Origin: Candidatus Aerophobus profundus SCGC AAA252-L23
GTDB lineage: Bacteria; Aerophobota; Aerophobia; Aerophobales; Aerophobaceae
DNA length: 5,898 nucleotides
Assembly: GCA_000402295.1 (NCBI GenBank)
Contig: AQRW01000062.1
Location: 1-5,898, forward strand
Direction of reading: 5' to 3'
In this document: one piece after another, positions 1 to 4,501 of the stretch
Position numbering within the stretch: position 1 is the stretch's first letter
How the letters are laid out: each line of letters begins with the position of its first letter
The notes under the pieces: model-generated
Told to the model about the DNA's origin: nothing
The model's input: the letters and a program-made list of their open reading frames with translations, nothing else
Database searches by the model: none
Translations under genes and position numbers: made by a program

Positions 1-139
1 TAATGAGAAACGACTGCACTCATCATTGGGTTATCGCCCACCCAATGAGTTTGAGGAGCTACTTGTGGATAAGCAAAAACTAACTGTACCCAGTCAGATC
101 ACTCTAACCCAATTTGTCCAACCATAGGGGTGCACTCCA
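1..139 (+). mobile_element. Right end of an IS3-family insertion sequence
   Basis: The first 139 bases carry the transposase C-terminus and a terminal inverted-repeat-like end. Read on the minus strand, the outer end begins TGGAGTGCACCCCTATGG and continues with TTGGAC. This resembles IS150-like ends of the form TG..CTGACCCC..TTGGAC. The element therefore probably stops at the CA dinucleotide at 138-139, and Dam coding sequence resumes at 140. The other end is outside the window, so neither the full length nor a target-site duplication can be checked. The exact boundary is inferred and could be off by a few bases. Confidence 0.75.
2..127 (+). CDS. IS3-family transposase (OrfB), C-terminal part only
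   Basis: An open frame enters from the left edge and gives 41 residues before a TAG stop. It starts NEKRLHSSLGYRPPNEFEEL, the conserved C-terminal signature of IS3-family DDE transposases (usually YN..RPHSALGY.sP.eFE). That segment follows the catalytic glutamate of the integrase core, which lies outside the window, so catalytic integrity cannot be judged. In intact elements the protein cuts and joins the IS ends during copy-out/paste-in transposition. The stop codon falls inside the terminal repeat, as is common in this family. The frame is antisense to the interrupted dam gene, and its last codons overlap the dam ORF's read-through tail. The family call is firm; the subgroup is uncertain. 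Confidence 0.85.
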   Translation, partial: NEKRLHSSLGYRPPNEFEELLVDKQKLTVPSQITLTQFVQP

Positions 140-365
140 GTTTATCTCTTACTGTTTTGTGGCAGTGTATGAGATGTTCATTCAAATCTGATAAAACAGC
201 TCTTTGTGGCTTCAATGCGAAGAACATTGCCCCGCTGCCCAAGAAGGGCTCCCAGTATGTACTCTCATCGTAGCCGTCAGGAACAAACTGCAATAAATGC
301 CTTACCAAACGTGTTTTTCCACCTGCCCATCTTAGAAAAGGCTTGACTTGCCGGTTATCTCTCAT
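99..365 (-). pseudogene. dam: DNA adenine methylase (Dam/D12 class), truncated by IS3-family insertion
   Basis: Only the N-terminal quarter of a SAM-dependent N6-adenine DNA methyltransferase remains; intact D12-class enzymes are around 260-300 residues. Visible motifs are PFLRWAGGK (residues 9-17, motif X), EPFLGSGAMFFAL (39-51, motif I, SAM binding) and AVLSDLN (56-62, motif II). The catalytic DPPY motif IV is absent. Native sequence runs to about residue 75 (position 140). The last 13 codons are encoded by the IS end and stop at an in-frame TGA. Start is ATG at 365, preceded at rather long spacing by GGGAG. It lies downstream of methyltransferase remnant A on the same strand. The product should be inactive. 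In orphan or restriction-modification contexts such enzymes methylate adenine in short palindromes such as GATC, but no specificity can be read here. Family identification is strong. Confidence 0.85.
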
Positions 366-509
366 ATGAGAGTCTTCTCCCAGTCTTCTTGGCAGAATGC
401 TTTCGAAGTATCATAGCCCCCAAGGATACTCGAAAAAGCATTTTATAGAGCATCATAACTTCAAGCTTATCTTCTCGGCCCAAGTCTCATTCCGCAGATC
501 CTCCCCCCA
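366..509. other. Intergenic stretch between methyltransferase remnant A and dam
   Basis: I see no supported gene here. Minus-strand frames give only short peptides, including the nonsense tail of remnant A and an unmatched 32-codon ATG frame. This may be decayed coding sequence from the methyltransferase whose start survives at 510-544, but no motif supports that. A 14-bp perfect palindrome CTCTCATATGAGAG (359-372) spans the dam start codon. Confidence 0.4.
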
Positions 510-544
510 ACGTCCAGATTATCGCCGTAGTAGAGGGTGTTCAT
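467..544 (-). pseudogene. DNA methyltransferase 5' remnant A (MNTLYYGDNLDV...)
   Basis: The frame starts at ATG 544 (a second ATG sits just upstream at 547) behind a plausible ribosome binding site, AAGAGGTG. It encodes MNTLYYGDNLDV, then nonsense residues, and stops at TAA after 25 codons. The first 12 residues match the usual beginning of N4/N6 site-specific DNA methyltransferases of the type III Mod-like group (YYGDNLDVLR.YI, before the DPPF catalytic motif). Homology ends at codon 12, so this is a truncated gene start, not a functional enzyme. The same 35 nt recur exactly at 2893-2927. It lies just downstream of the lipoprotein gene on the same strand. The family call rests on a short but characteristic motif. 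Confidence 0.6.
510..544 (-). repeat. 35-bp exact direct repeat, copy A (methyltransferase start)
   Basis: On the minus strand this segment begins exactly at an ATG and covers the first 11.7 codons of a DNA methyltransferase. It is identical at every base to 2893-2927, and flanking bases differ on both sides. It is in direct orientation with copy B, about 2.38 kb apart. The two copies enclose the lipoprotein, XRE/S24 repressor and secreted-protein genes. Confidence 0.9.
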
Positions 545-594
545 CATGGATTACACCTCTTACGGGGAGTATAGTTGAAGATTCAATTTTTTGA

Positions 595-1263
595 TCATAG
601 ACCTTTCCCTAGGTCCGTCTCTATCAATCCTAAAAACGTCTTATCCTGCCATCCGAACACCTTGTTCTTATTCATAAATTCCTGATTTGTTATATTATTA
701 TTTATGAAATCGTCGCAGACTGATTTACTAGTCCAAATTCCTATTCCTTCCCATGTCCCCCCAAAATATCTTTCCTCAAAAAAATTCGCTGCAATCCATT
801 GCAGTGAGACGCATATTCCACAGATATCGTTATTTGACATTATCTGTCTATCACTGGACACCAAATCGAATAGGTCTCTTCCAAAGCGCAAGAAAGTAGA
901 AGCCGCTCTCCCGTTGTAGTCAGTTTGTAAAGTATTATAGCGAACTGTTGAATACATTCGAATTATCAAATAGATATTTTTCTCTGGATCAGTCATTTGA
1001 TATCCAAAAAATAGTCCTTCAGCATTTCTACCCTCGCTAGGGTTGACAAATTCAAGATCTCCAGGTGCATGCCGTGATCTTATTTGAGCAACGATGCGTT
1101 CCAGATTAGCTCGATATCTTTGAGCAAACTCACGGCCTTTGTCGGTTGTATAGTATTGCTCATCCAGTATGATTTGATCTATTTGTTTTTCAGGCCTTGA
1201 CACACATCCTGAAAGGGGAAATGCAATTAATCCAGCCAAACAAAGTATAATTAGTTTTCTCAT
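595..1263 (-). CDS. Uncharacterised lipoprotein
   Basis: The 222-residue product has a lipoprotein signal peptide: basic MRK, a hydrophobic core (residues 4-16) and the lipobox LSGC, with Cys20 as the lipidation site. Position +2 is Val, so by the usual sorting rule it should reach the outer membrane. The mature part is hydrophilic and mixed alpha/beta in appearance. It has a C-terminal WEGIGIWTSKSVCDDF segment and scattered cysteines; I recognise no named family. A longer frame opens at GTG 1293, but ATG 1263 is preferred because GGGAGGAGG lies 8 nt before it and the signal peptide begins there. It lies 199 bases downstream of the repressor gene, and methyltransferase remnant A follows its stop by 50 bases. 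The lipoprotein call is strong; function is unknown. Confidence 0.8.
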   Translation of the reverse strand: MRKLIILCLAGLIAFPLSGCVSRPEKQIDQIILDEQYYTTDKGREFAQRYRANLERIVAQIRSRHAPGDLEFVNPSEGRNAEGLFFGYQMTDPEKNIYLIIRMYSTVRYNTLQTDYNGRAASTFLRFGRDLFDLVSSDRQIMSNNDICGICVSLQWIAANFFEERYFGGTWEGIGIWTSKSVCDDFINNNITNQEFMNKNKVFGWQDKTFLGLIETDLGKGL

Positions 1264-1293
1264 TTGTCTTACCTCCTCCCAATTATTATTCAC

Positions 1294-1360
1294 ATCACAA
1301 GGATCCTCACTAATTCAGGCTCCCCTCCGTCCATTATCTAAAGAACAAGTTTCCGGGCGT
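1294..1360. other. Remainder of the gap between lipoprotein gene and the repressor downstream element
   Basis: No gene or clear promoter is visible. The lipoprotein gene must be transcribed from here or from read-through of the repressor gene. A weak GATAAT-like hexamer occurs on the minus strand in this stretch without a convincing -35 partner. A 6-bp stem TGTCTC/GAGACA with a 5-nt loop lies just beyond, at 1364-1380. Confidence 0.3.
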
Positions 1361-1462
1361 GCCTGTCTCGCACAGAGACAACATTATCAAAAGACTAATC
1401 GTCGCCGACAGGTAAAACTTTTTCCTGATCCCACGTCTCCTGATTGTGTCGGAATGGTTGAG
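1361..1462 (-). repeat. Repressor downstream element, copy 1
   Basis: The 102 bases directly after the repressor stop codon align with 5637-5739, which follow the stop of repressor copy 2. My hand count is 85 identities over 103 aligned positions, with one single-base gap. The core shared string on minus is GGCGACGATTAGTC, next to a conserved near-palindrome CAGGAAAAAGTTTTACCTG. The element is in the same orientation in both copies. Here it leads into non-coding DNA. In copy 2 it supplies the first codons of the HsdR_N-type ORF. Translated in the repressor frame after its TAG, it gives a basic-then-hydrophobic peptide (IRKKFYLSATISLLIMLSLC), but no start codon precedes that stretch. Confidence 0.8.
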
Positions 1463-2170
1463 CTACTTCCTCGGAATCCTAATCAGCATGGTAAAAACGC
1501 CCATTACTTCGGGCTTGTCTTCCTTGTTTAATACGATAGGACTGTATTTTGGGTTTTCAGGTTGGAGTATGATATGATCGTCCTGTTTGATGATCCTACG
1601 GAGTTCCTTCTTCTCTCCGTCTGACCATCTCACTGCTACAATATCACCCGACTCCCATTCTTTTGTCTTGGATAACAAGACGTTATCGCCTTTTTCCAGC
1701 TTAGGCTCCATGCAGTCTGCACCTACCCTGACAGCATAGGTAGAGGGGTCTGTAGTAGTGAAGTTGTCAAGATATCGATCTACATAATCTTCGGCGATGC
1801 CGGGAGGGAAATCGAAGTCAGTCATATCGTTGGGAATGTCGGCGGGGATTTCATTAAGGATGGGGATGTGGTAGCGCTTTTTCTTTGATGCTTGTGGAGG
1901 AATCGCACTATGGTCTATAGCGCGATATTTCTCAAGCATTGAAAGTTTATTAAATTCTACCTCATCTTGTTCGGATAATCCTTTAATATAGTGATAATCA
2001 AGTTTAAAGAGTTCGGCTACTCTGCGAAGGATATGGGTTCTATTTAGGATGCTTCGGCTGGTTTCGAGATGGCTAAGATAGGATTGGGTTATGCCAAGTT
2101 TAGCAGCAACCTCTTGTTGAGTGAGGCCAGCGGTCTCCCGACATTCCCGGAGAAGTCTGCCTAACTTCAT
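1463..2170 (-). CDS. XRE-family repressor with S24 (LexA/CI-like) C-terminal domain
   Basis: The 235-residue protein has an N-terminal Cro/CI-type helix-turn-helix (about residues 4-58; TQQEVAAKLGITQSYLSHLE contains the two HTH helices) and an S24-like domain (about 100-232). In CI/LexA-type proteins the S24 domain dimerises and can self-cleave when RecA filaments form. The site equivalent to GDSMEP reads ADCMEP, putting Cys153 at the Ser nucleophile position. GD161-162 and lysines 187/188 near the catalytic-Lys position are present. The linker reads IPAD where many relatives have a cleavable Ala-Gly. Classical self-cleavage is therefore uncertain. ATG 2170 follows a weak AAAGAG site. Upstream are TTGAC half-sites overlapping a promoter, suggesting self-repression. 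A paralogous 3' end lies at 5740-5898 and a third tail at 4894-4947. It may regulate a phage-like, stress or defence locus; the target is unknown. Confidence 0.88.
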   Translation of the reverse strand: MKLGRLLRECRETAGLTQQEVAAKLGITQSYLSHLETSRSILNRTHILRRVAELFKLDYHYIKGLSEQDEVEFNKLSMLEKYRAIDHSAIPPQASKKKRYHIPILNEIPADIPNDMTDFDFPPGIAEDYVDRYLDNFTTTDPSTYAVRVGADCMEPKLEKGDNVLLSKTKEWESGDIVAVRWSDGEKKELRRIIKQDDHIILQPENPKYSPIVLNKEDKPEVMGVFTMLIRIPRK

Positions 2171-2204
2171 TTTATTCTCTTTATCATAGTGTTAGTCATT
2201 TATA

Positions 2205-2232
2205 ATTTTAATACATAATAGAAATAAGTCAA
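2205..2232 (-). promoter_or_regulatory. Candidate sigma70-type promoter for the XRE/S24 gene
   Basis: On the minus strand, TTGACT (2232-2227) is followed after 16 bases by TAAAAT (2210-2205). Transcription would start near 2198, leaving a leader of about 28 nt before ATG 2170. Spacing and hexamers fit a sigma70 consensus, and the surrounding DNA is AT-rich. The -35 box overlaps one of the TTGAC half-sites. Confidence 0.55.
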
Positions 2233-2254
2233 CAAAGGGGGTTGACAGTGTCAA
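2228..2254. promoter_or_regulatory. TTGAC half-site cluster, putative operator
   Basis: Three TTGAC pentamers occur in 27 bp: minus strand at 2228-2232, plus at 2242-2246 and minus at 2250-2254. The last two form the perfect 13-bp dyad TTGACAGTGTCAA (2242-2254). The first two form a GTCAAC/GTTGAC dyad with a 7-bp spacer. The cluster overlaps and lies just upstream of the repressor promoter's -35 box, where a self-regulating CI-like protein would bind. Binding is inferred, not shown. Confidence 0.45.
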
Positions 2255-2298
2255 TGCATCTACTTCCTCAAGACAAAGAAATATACGGAATCACTTGT

Positions 2299-2850
2299 TT
2301 AGAAGTCATCAGTACCTCCATGAGTCGATTCCTTCTTATTGGTTCTCCATGAGGGAAATAAATTCTCAAAATAAATATTTACGTTGAAAATCTCTACCGT
2401 TCCCCAATTTCTTATAGGTTCATAATCTAAGAAGACATCCGAGAACCCTGTCCAAAAAAGTACATTCTCACACTGGTCTTGCTTCTCGCCTGGCCCGAAT
2501 CTTCCTATAAAGCTTGCCTTCAGGCGCTCATAGTTCTCCCTGCCACGAAAATAGATATAGACGCTTTTAAATCTATCCCGATGAAACGAATAGAGAATGA
2601 GGTTAATTCTCACATCATCAATGCTCATCTCCTCATTACACCTCGTATAAATCTTCTCGCCCTCATAGGAGGAGATGCCCGGTGCTACCAGGTATTTTCC
2701 TATTATTTCGCCTTCTCCCCACAATACCATGTCTTCTGTCGGCGGATCCCCCCATTTCAACCTCCGGAAGCCCTCCGGTTCATTCTGAAAGGCTATCCCT
2801 ATACTTGAGAGAACCAGCACAAATGCCAAGATGGTCACTGCCGCTCTCAT
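2299..2850 (-). CDS. Secreted/periplasmic protein of unknown function
   Basis: From ATG 2850 the product is 183 residues. A Sec-type signal peptide occupies about residues 1-21 (MRAAVTILAFVLVLSSIGIAF), with no lipobox cysteine. The mature start NEPEGFRRLKWGDPP resembles the opening FRG(I/L)KWG.. that I recall from small uncharacterised exported proteins of anaerobic diderm bacteria; I know no function or named domain. Later segments such as VYIYFRGRENYERLKASFIGRFGPG look like alternating strands and helices. A GTG frame opens 9 bases earlier, but GGGGAG lies 8 nt before ATG 2850, which decides the start. Oddly, that ribosome binding site lies in the last codons of methyltransferase remnant B, whose TGA precedes the ATG by 5 bases. 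The secreted nature is well supported; function is unknown. Confidence 0.75.
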   Translation of the reverse strand: MRAAVTILAFVLVLSSIGIAFQNEPEGFRRLKWGDPPTEDMVLWGEGEIIGKYLVAPGISSYEGEKIYTRCNEEMSIDDVRINLILYSFHRDRFKSVYIYFRGRENYERLKASFIGRFGPGEKQDQCENVLFWTGFSDVFLDYEPIRNWGTVEIFNVNIYFENLFPSWRTNKKESTHGGTDDF

Positions 2851-2855
2851 TTCTT

Positions 2856-2927
2856 TCACTCCCCACTCTCATCCTTAATATACTTGCGCAGGACGTCCAG
2901 ATTATCGCCGTAGTAGAGGGTGTTCAT
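2856..2927 (-). pseudogene. DNA methyltransferase 5' remnant B (MNTLYYGDNLDVLRKYIKDES...)
   Basis: This 23-codon frame starts at ATG 2927 after AAAGG. It encodes the standard opening of Mod-like N4/N6 DNA methyltransferases (YYGDNLDVLRKYIKDES); intact relatives continue with VDLIYLDPPF, the catalytic motif IV region. Here homology stops after DES, followed by GE and a TGA. It keeps 9 more native codons than remnant A, with which it shares its first 35 nt exactly. The end runs directly into the secreted-protein gene, supplying its ribosome binding site. Upstream is a possible 8-codon frame (2937-2963, MGPKKNKA), too short to call a gene. It cannot be an active enzyme. It could act as a short translated leader for the gene behind it; that is inference. 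Confidence 0.65.
2893..2927 (-). repeat. 35-bp exact direct repeat, copy B (methyltransferase start)
   Basis: Identical to 510-544, including all third codon positions of the 11 complete codons. Identity begins exactly at the A of the start codon. The sequence upstream of the ATG, including the ribosome binding site, is different in the two copies. Confidence 0.9.
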
Positions 2928-2965
2928 TTCTTACCTTTAGGCTTTATTTTTCTTTGGGCCCATTT

Positions 2966-3454
2966 TCACCACAAATCGATATCTTGTTGAAGTTCTTGAC
3001 TGTTCTTCTTGAGAAAATCCATAACTTCAGTCAATACCTCTTCTGTTCCAGAAGTAACCACTGCCTTCTTATTTCTTTTGTACTTATCAATGCACTCTTC
3101 TATACTTTCACCCGTATTCTTCCTCCAATCTCTCAATTTGACGAGATAATCCAATATGAAATGCAAGTACCATGCCTTTATGTAGTCTTTTCCTTTTGGA
3201 AGAAGAAATAGTAAGTCCTGTTTTTTAATGAGTTTGCTTCTGGCCCTATCGTGTTCGTTTCTCCCCGTACCAGCCACAATATCTGCAATTGATGTGGAAC
3301 CTCCCCTGCTCCTGGGCAGCTTTCTTTGATCAGTATGCTTCCTGAAATCTTCTGGCATATCTATGTTATCAATTGCCCTGTTAATATAGTCCGACACCTC
3401 TTTAGCTATTCCCATCTTCTTTGCCCATTTGTCATGGATCTTCCAGCTAGGCAT
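2966..3454 (-). CDS. Uncharacterised protein with His/Asp pairs, possible metal-dependent hydrolase fold
   Basis: From ATG 3454 the protein has 162 residues, begins MPSWKIHDKWAKKMGI, and is largely helical by composition. Potential metal ligands are His7-Asp8, His40, His68-Asp69 and His98/Asp102 (in the motif YLHFILDYL). The spread of H/HD/HxxxD positions recalls HD-domain or zinc-dependent phospholipase C/S1-P1-like helical hydrolases, but I cannot place it in a named family; the metal idea is inference. A GTG frame opens 9 bases upstream. GGGAGG sits 8 nt before ATG 3454 and picks that start. Basic patches (residues 38-53) and a charged C-terminus suggest a cytoplasmic protein. A structured 187-bp leader separates it from the winged-helix-like gene upstream. 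Remnant B begins 38 bases after its stop, so the two could be cotranscribed. Confidence 0.7.
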   Translation of the reverse strand: MPSWKIHDKWAKKMGIAKEVSDYINRAIDNIDMPEDFRKHTDQRKLPRSRGGSTSIADIVAGTGRNEHDRARSKLIKKQDLLFLLPKGKDYIKAWYLHFILDYLVKLRDWRKNTGESIEECIDKYKRNKKAVVTSGTEEVLTEVMDFLKKNSQELQQDIDLW

Positions 3455-3463
3455 CCTTATCAC

Positions 3464-3634
3464 CTCCCTTCAGTTAGCTTGGTCAAAGCATCCTCTGACC
3501 TCTGCCCCAACAGGTTTTGCCGATGTCTGGTCCCTCCCCCCACGCCCCCAACAATTGACCTGGCAGGTCTGTACTGCCCCTGATGACAAGAGAGGTCAAT
3601 TTGATGCCTTTTGCCGGTTTAGGCTGCCTAAACC
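3464..3634. other. Structured leader region with competing inverted repeats
   Basis: This stretch between two minus-strand genes is not coding in any convincing frame. TGACC/GGTCA motifs occur at 3481-3485, 3496-3500, 3556-3560 and 3594-3598. AATTGACCT (3553-3561) is perfectly complementary to AGGTCAATT (3593-3601). TGACCTCT (3496-3503) is also complementary to AGAGGTCA (3591-3598), so the two pairings compete. GGCAG (3562-3566) can pair with CTGCC at either 3502-3506 or 3574-3578. A C-rich run at 3532-3549 (G-rich in the minus transcript) lies between. This could be a leader RNA switch, a cluster of regulator sites or coincidence. Confidence 0.35.
3616..3634. terminator. 19-bp perfect inverted repeat downstream of the winged-helix-like gene
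   Basis: GGTTTAGGCTGCCTAAACC has 9-bp arms around one central base, starting 17 bases after the stop of the winged-helix-like gene. In that gene's direction no T-run follows, so if it terminates transcription it does so without the usual U-tract. The same palindrome could equally be an operator. Confidence 0.35.
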
Positions 3635-3650
3635 TGAGCGGGCTCTTTCT

Positions 3651-3917
3651 TTATATTCTCAGAGCATCATCATCGCCTGTCCAAGCATTTACCTTATCAA
3701 TACCATAAGCTGTCATTCTATAAGGACCAAAACTAGGAGTTCCCTTGTCTCCCACCAGTGCAACCCAACCTTTATCAAGACTATAAGCAAGCACTCTCGT
3801 TACCCTTTGCTGGTCCATACTAAGGTCCTTCGCAAGATGAGGAACTAGAAAAATTTCAGGATACCCTCCCTTCAACGCATTAAGAACCTGCTTTAATTCT
3901 TTACCATTACACTCCAT
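3651..3917 (-). CDS. Small winged-helix-like DNA-binding protein
   Basis: This 88-residue protein reads as a single winged helix: helix 1 about residues 5-17 (GKELKQVLNALKG), helix 2 about 25-32 (VPHLAKDL), a recognition-type helix about 34-50 (MDQQRVTRVLAYSLDKG), then a wing with V.LVGDKGTPSFGPYRMT. A final helix (GIDKVNAW) follows. The layout matches small MarR/ArsR-like or replication-type winged helices that bind DNA as dimers. The fold is judged by eye, and the regulated target is unknown. ATG 3917 is preceded by GGGGGTGAG at good spacing. The adjacent gap holds several TTGACC/GGTCAA motifs, and one more (3937-3942) lies just upstream of its own start, so it could control itself and its neighbour. 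The IS200-type insertion begins about 40 bases upstream and may have displaced its original promoter. Confidence 0.65.
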   Translation of the reverse strand: MECNGKELKQVLNALKGGYPEIFLVPHLAKDLSMDQQRVTRVLAYSLDKGWVALVGDKGTPSFGPYRMTAYGIDKVNAWTGDDDALRI

Positions 3918-3974
3918 TTTCTATCTCACCCCCTTGTTGACCTTTATCGCTTTTATAAACAATACGGCAGAATA

Positions 3975-3994
3975 CCTCGCCCTTCAGGGCGGGG
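3975..3994 (+). repeat. IS200/IS605 left-end hairpin
   Basis: CCTCGCCC and GGGCGGGG form an 8-bp stem (one G-T pair) around a TTCA loop. The same stem-loop recurs at the right end. In this family the transposase recognises such imperfect hairpins on single-stranded DNA. Confidence 0.8.
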
Positions 3995-4004
3995 ATGAAT
4001 GCCG

Positions 4005-4023
4005 TGTCCAGCGAAGCTGGACA
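4005..4023 (+). repeat. Internal hairpin upstream of tnpA
   Basis: TGTCCAGC and GCTGGACA form a perfect 8-bp stem closed by a GAA triloop; the tip GCGAAGC is the known, exceptionally stable DNA mini-hairpin. It lies 30 bases before the preferred tnpA start. In IS200 an upstream stem-loop keeps transposase expression low; the same role here is inference. Confidence 0.6.
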
Positions 4024-4052
4024 AAAGTATTGGGGTACCATATACTGACCGC

Positions 4053-4477
4053 ATGGGCGTTAAGAGAACAAGACATGCAGTATATGATATCAAATACCAC
4101 TTTGTCTGGATTCCGAAATACCGCAAGAAAATTTTAACGGATGACATGGAAGTAAGACTGAAAGAGGTTTTTGAGGAAATAGCCGAACAATATGAGATTG
4201 AGATAGATACAATGGATGTGATGCCAGATCACACTCACCTCTTTCTGTCCGCACCTCCCAGATATTCTTGCATCAAGATTGTGAATATCTTCAAAGTAAT
4301 AAGCTCTGAGAAAAATGTTCATAGAATTTCCCCATCTTAAAGAGGTATCTGTGGGGAGGAGAACTCTGGAATGACGGATATTTTGTCAGAACTACCGGAG
4401 ATAAAGTTACCTCTGAGATAATAAGAAGATACATAAAATACCAAAAGCACGAAGCAAAACAACTGGGATTGTTCTAA
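4053..4477 (+). pseudogene. tnpA: IS200/IS605 transposase TnpA (Y1 HUH), two frameshifts
   Basis: Homology starts at ATG 4053 (MGVKRTRHAVYDIKYHFVWIPKYRKK), typical of TnpA, the HUH single-strand transposase. The HUH motif is intact as H60-T-H62 in PDHTHLFL. An extra A in the 4311-4315 A-run shifts the frame after SSEK; the sequence then continues as MFIEFPHLK in the second frame. An extra G near 4342 moves it to the third frame, which reads YLWGGELWNDGYFVRTTGDK to a TAA at 4475-4477. The catalytic Tyr lies in RRYIKYQ (TAC 4430-4432). Repairing both shifts gives a normal-length protein of about 140 residues. An in-frame upstream ATG (3999) falls at the foot of the left hairpin and is unlikely. 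As read, the product stops after HRISPS and should be inactive, although the two nearby single-base gains in short runs could also be sequencing errors. Confidence 0.85.
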
Positions 4478-4481
4478 GATG

Positions 4482-4501
4482 CCTCGTCCTTCAGGGCGGG
4501 G
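4482..4501 (+). repeat. IS200/IS605 right-end hairpin
   Basis: CCTCGTCC and GGGCGGGG pair around TTCA, mirroring the left-end hairpin with one substitution. It lies 4 bases beyond the tnpA stop, as expected for the compact right end of this family. Confidence 0.8.

Noticed and set aside
397..594. Plus-strand open frame of 65 codons.
   Set aside because: It runs antisense to remnant A and the decayed intergenic stretch, with no supporting start signal or motif.
1360..1463. Read-through of the repressor TAG into the basic-hydrophobic peptide, making a membrane-anchored repressor.
   Set aside because: The second copy has an additional in-frame stop and a frameshift in the same place, so a conserved read-through fusion is unlikely.
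2242..2270. TTGACA on the plus strand as a divergent promoter -35 box.
   Set aside because: No acceptable -10 hexamer lies 15-19 bases downstream and no plus-strand gene follows, so the operator reading is preferred.
2479..2990. Two overlapping plus-strand open frames of about 100 codons.
   Set aside because: They are antisense to the secreted-protein gene, whose signal peptide and ribosome binding site are convincing, and their translations look like random Leu/Pro-rich shadow sequence.
3528..3550. G-rich run on the minus strand as a G-quadruplex.
   Set aside because: Only three clear runs of three or more G are present close together, so a stable three-tetrad quadruplex is not well supported.
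3429..3848. Plus-strand open frame of 139 codons.
   Set aside because: It runs antisense across two better-supported minus-strand genes and the structured gap, has no ribosome binding site and shows no domain-like composition.
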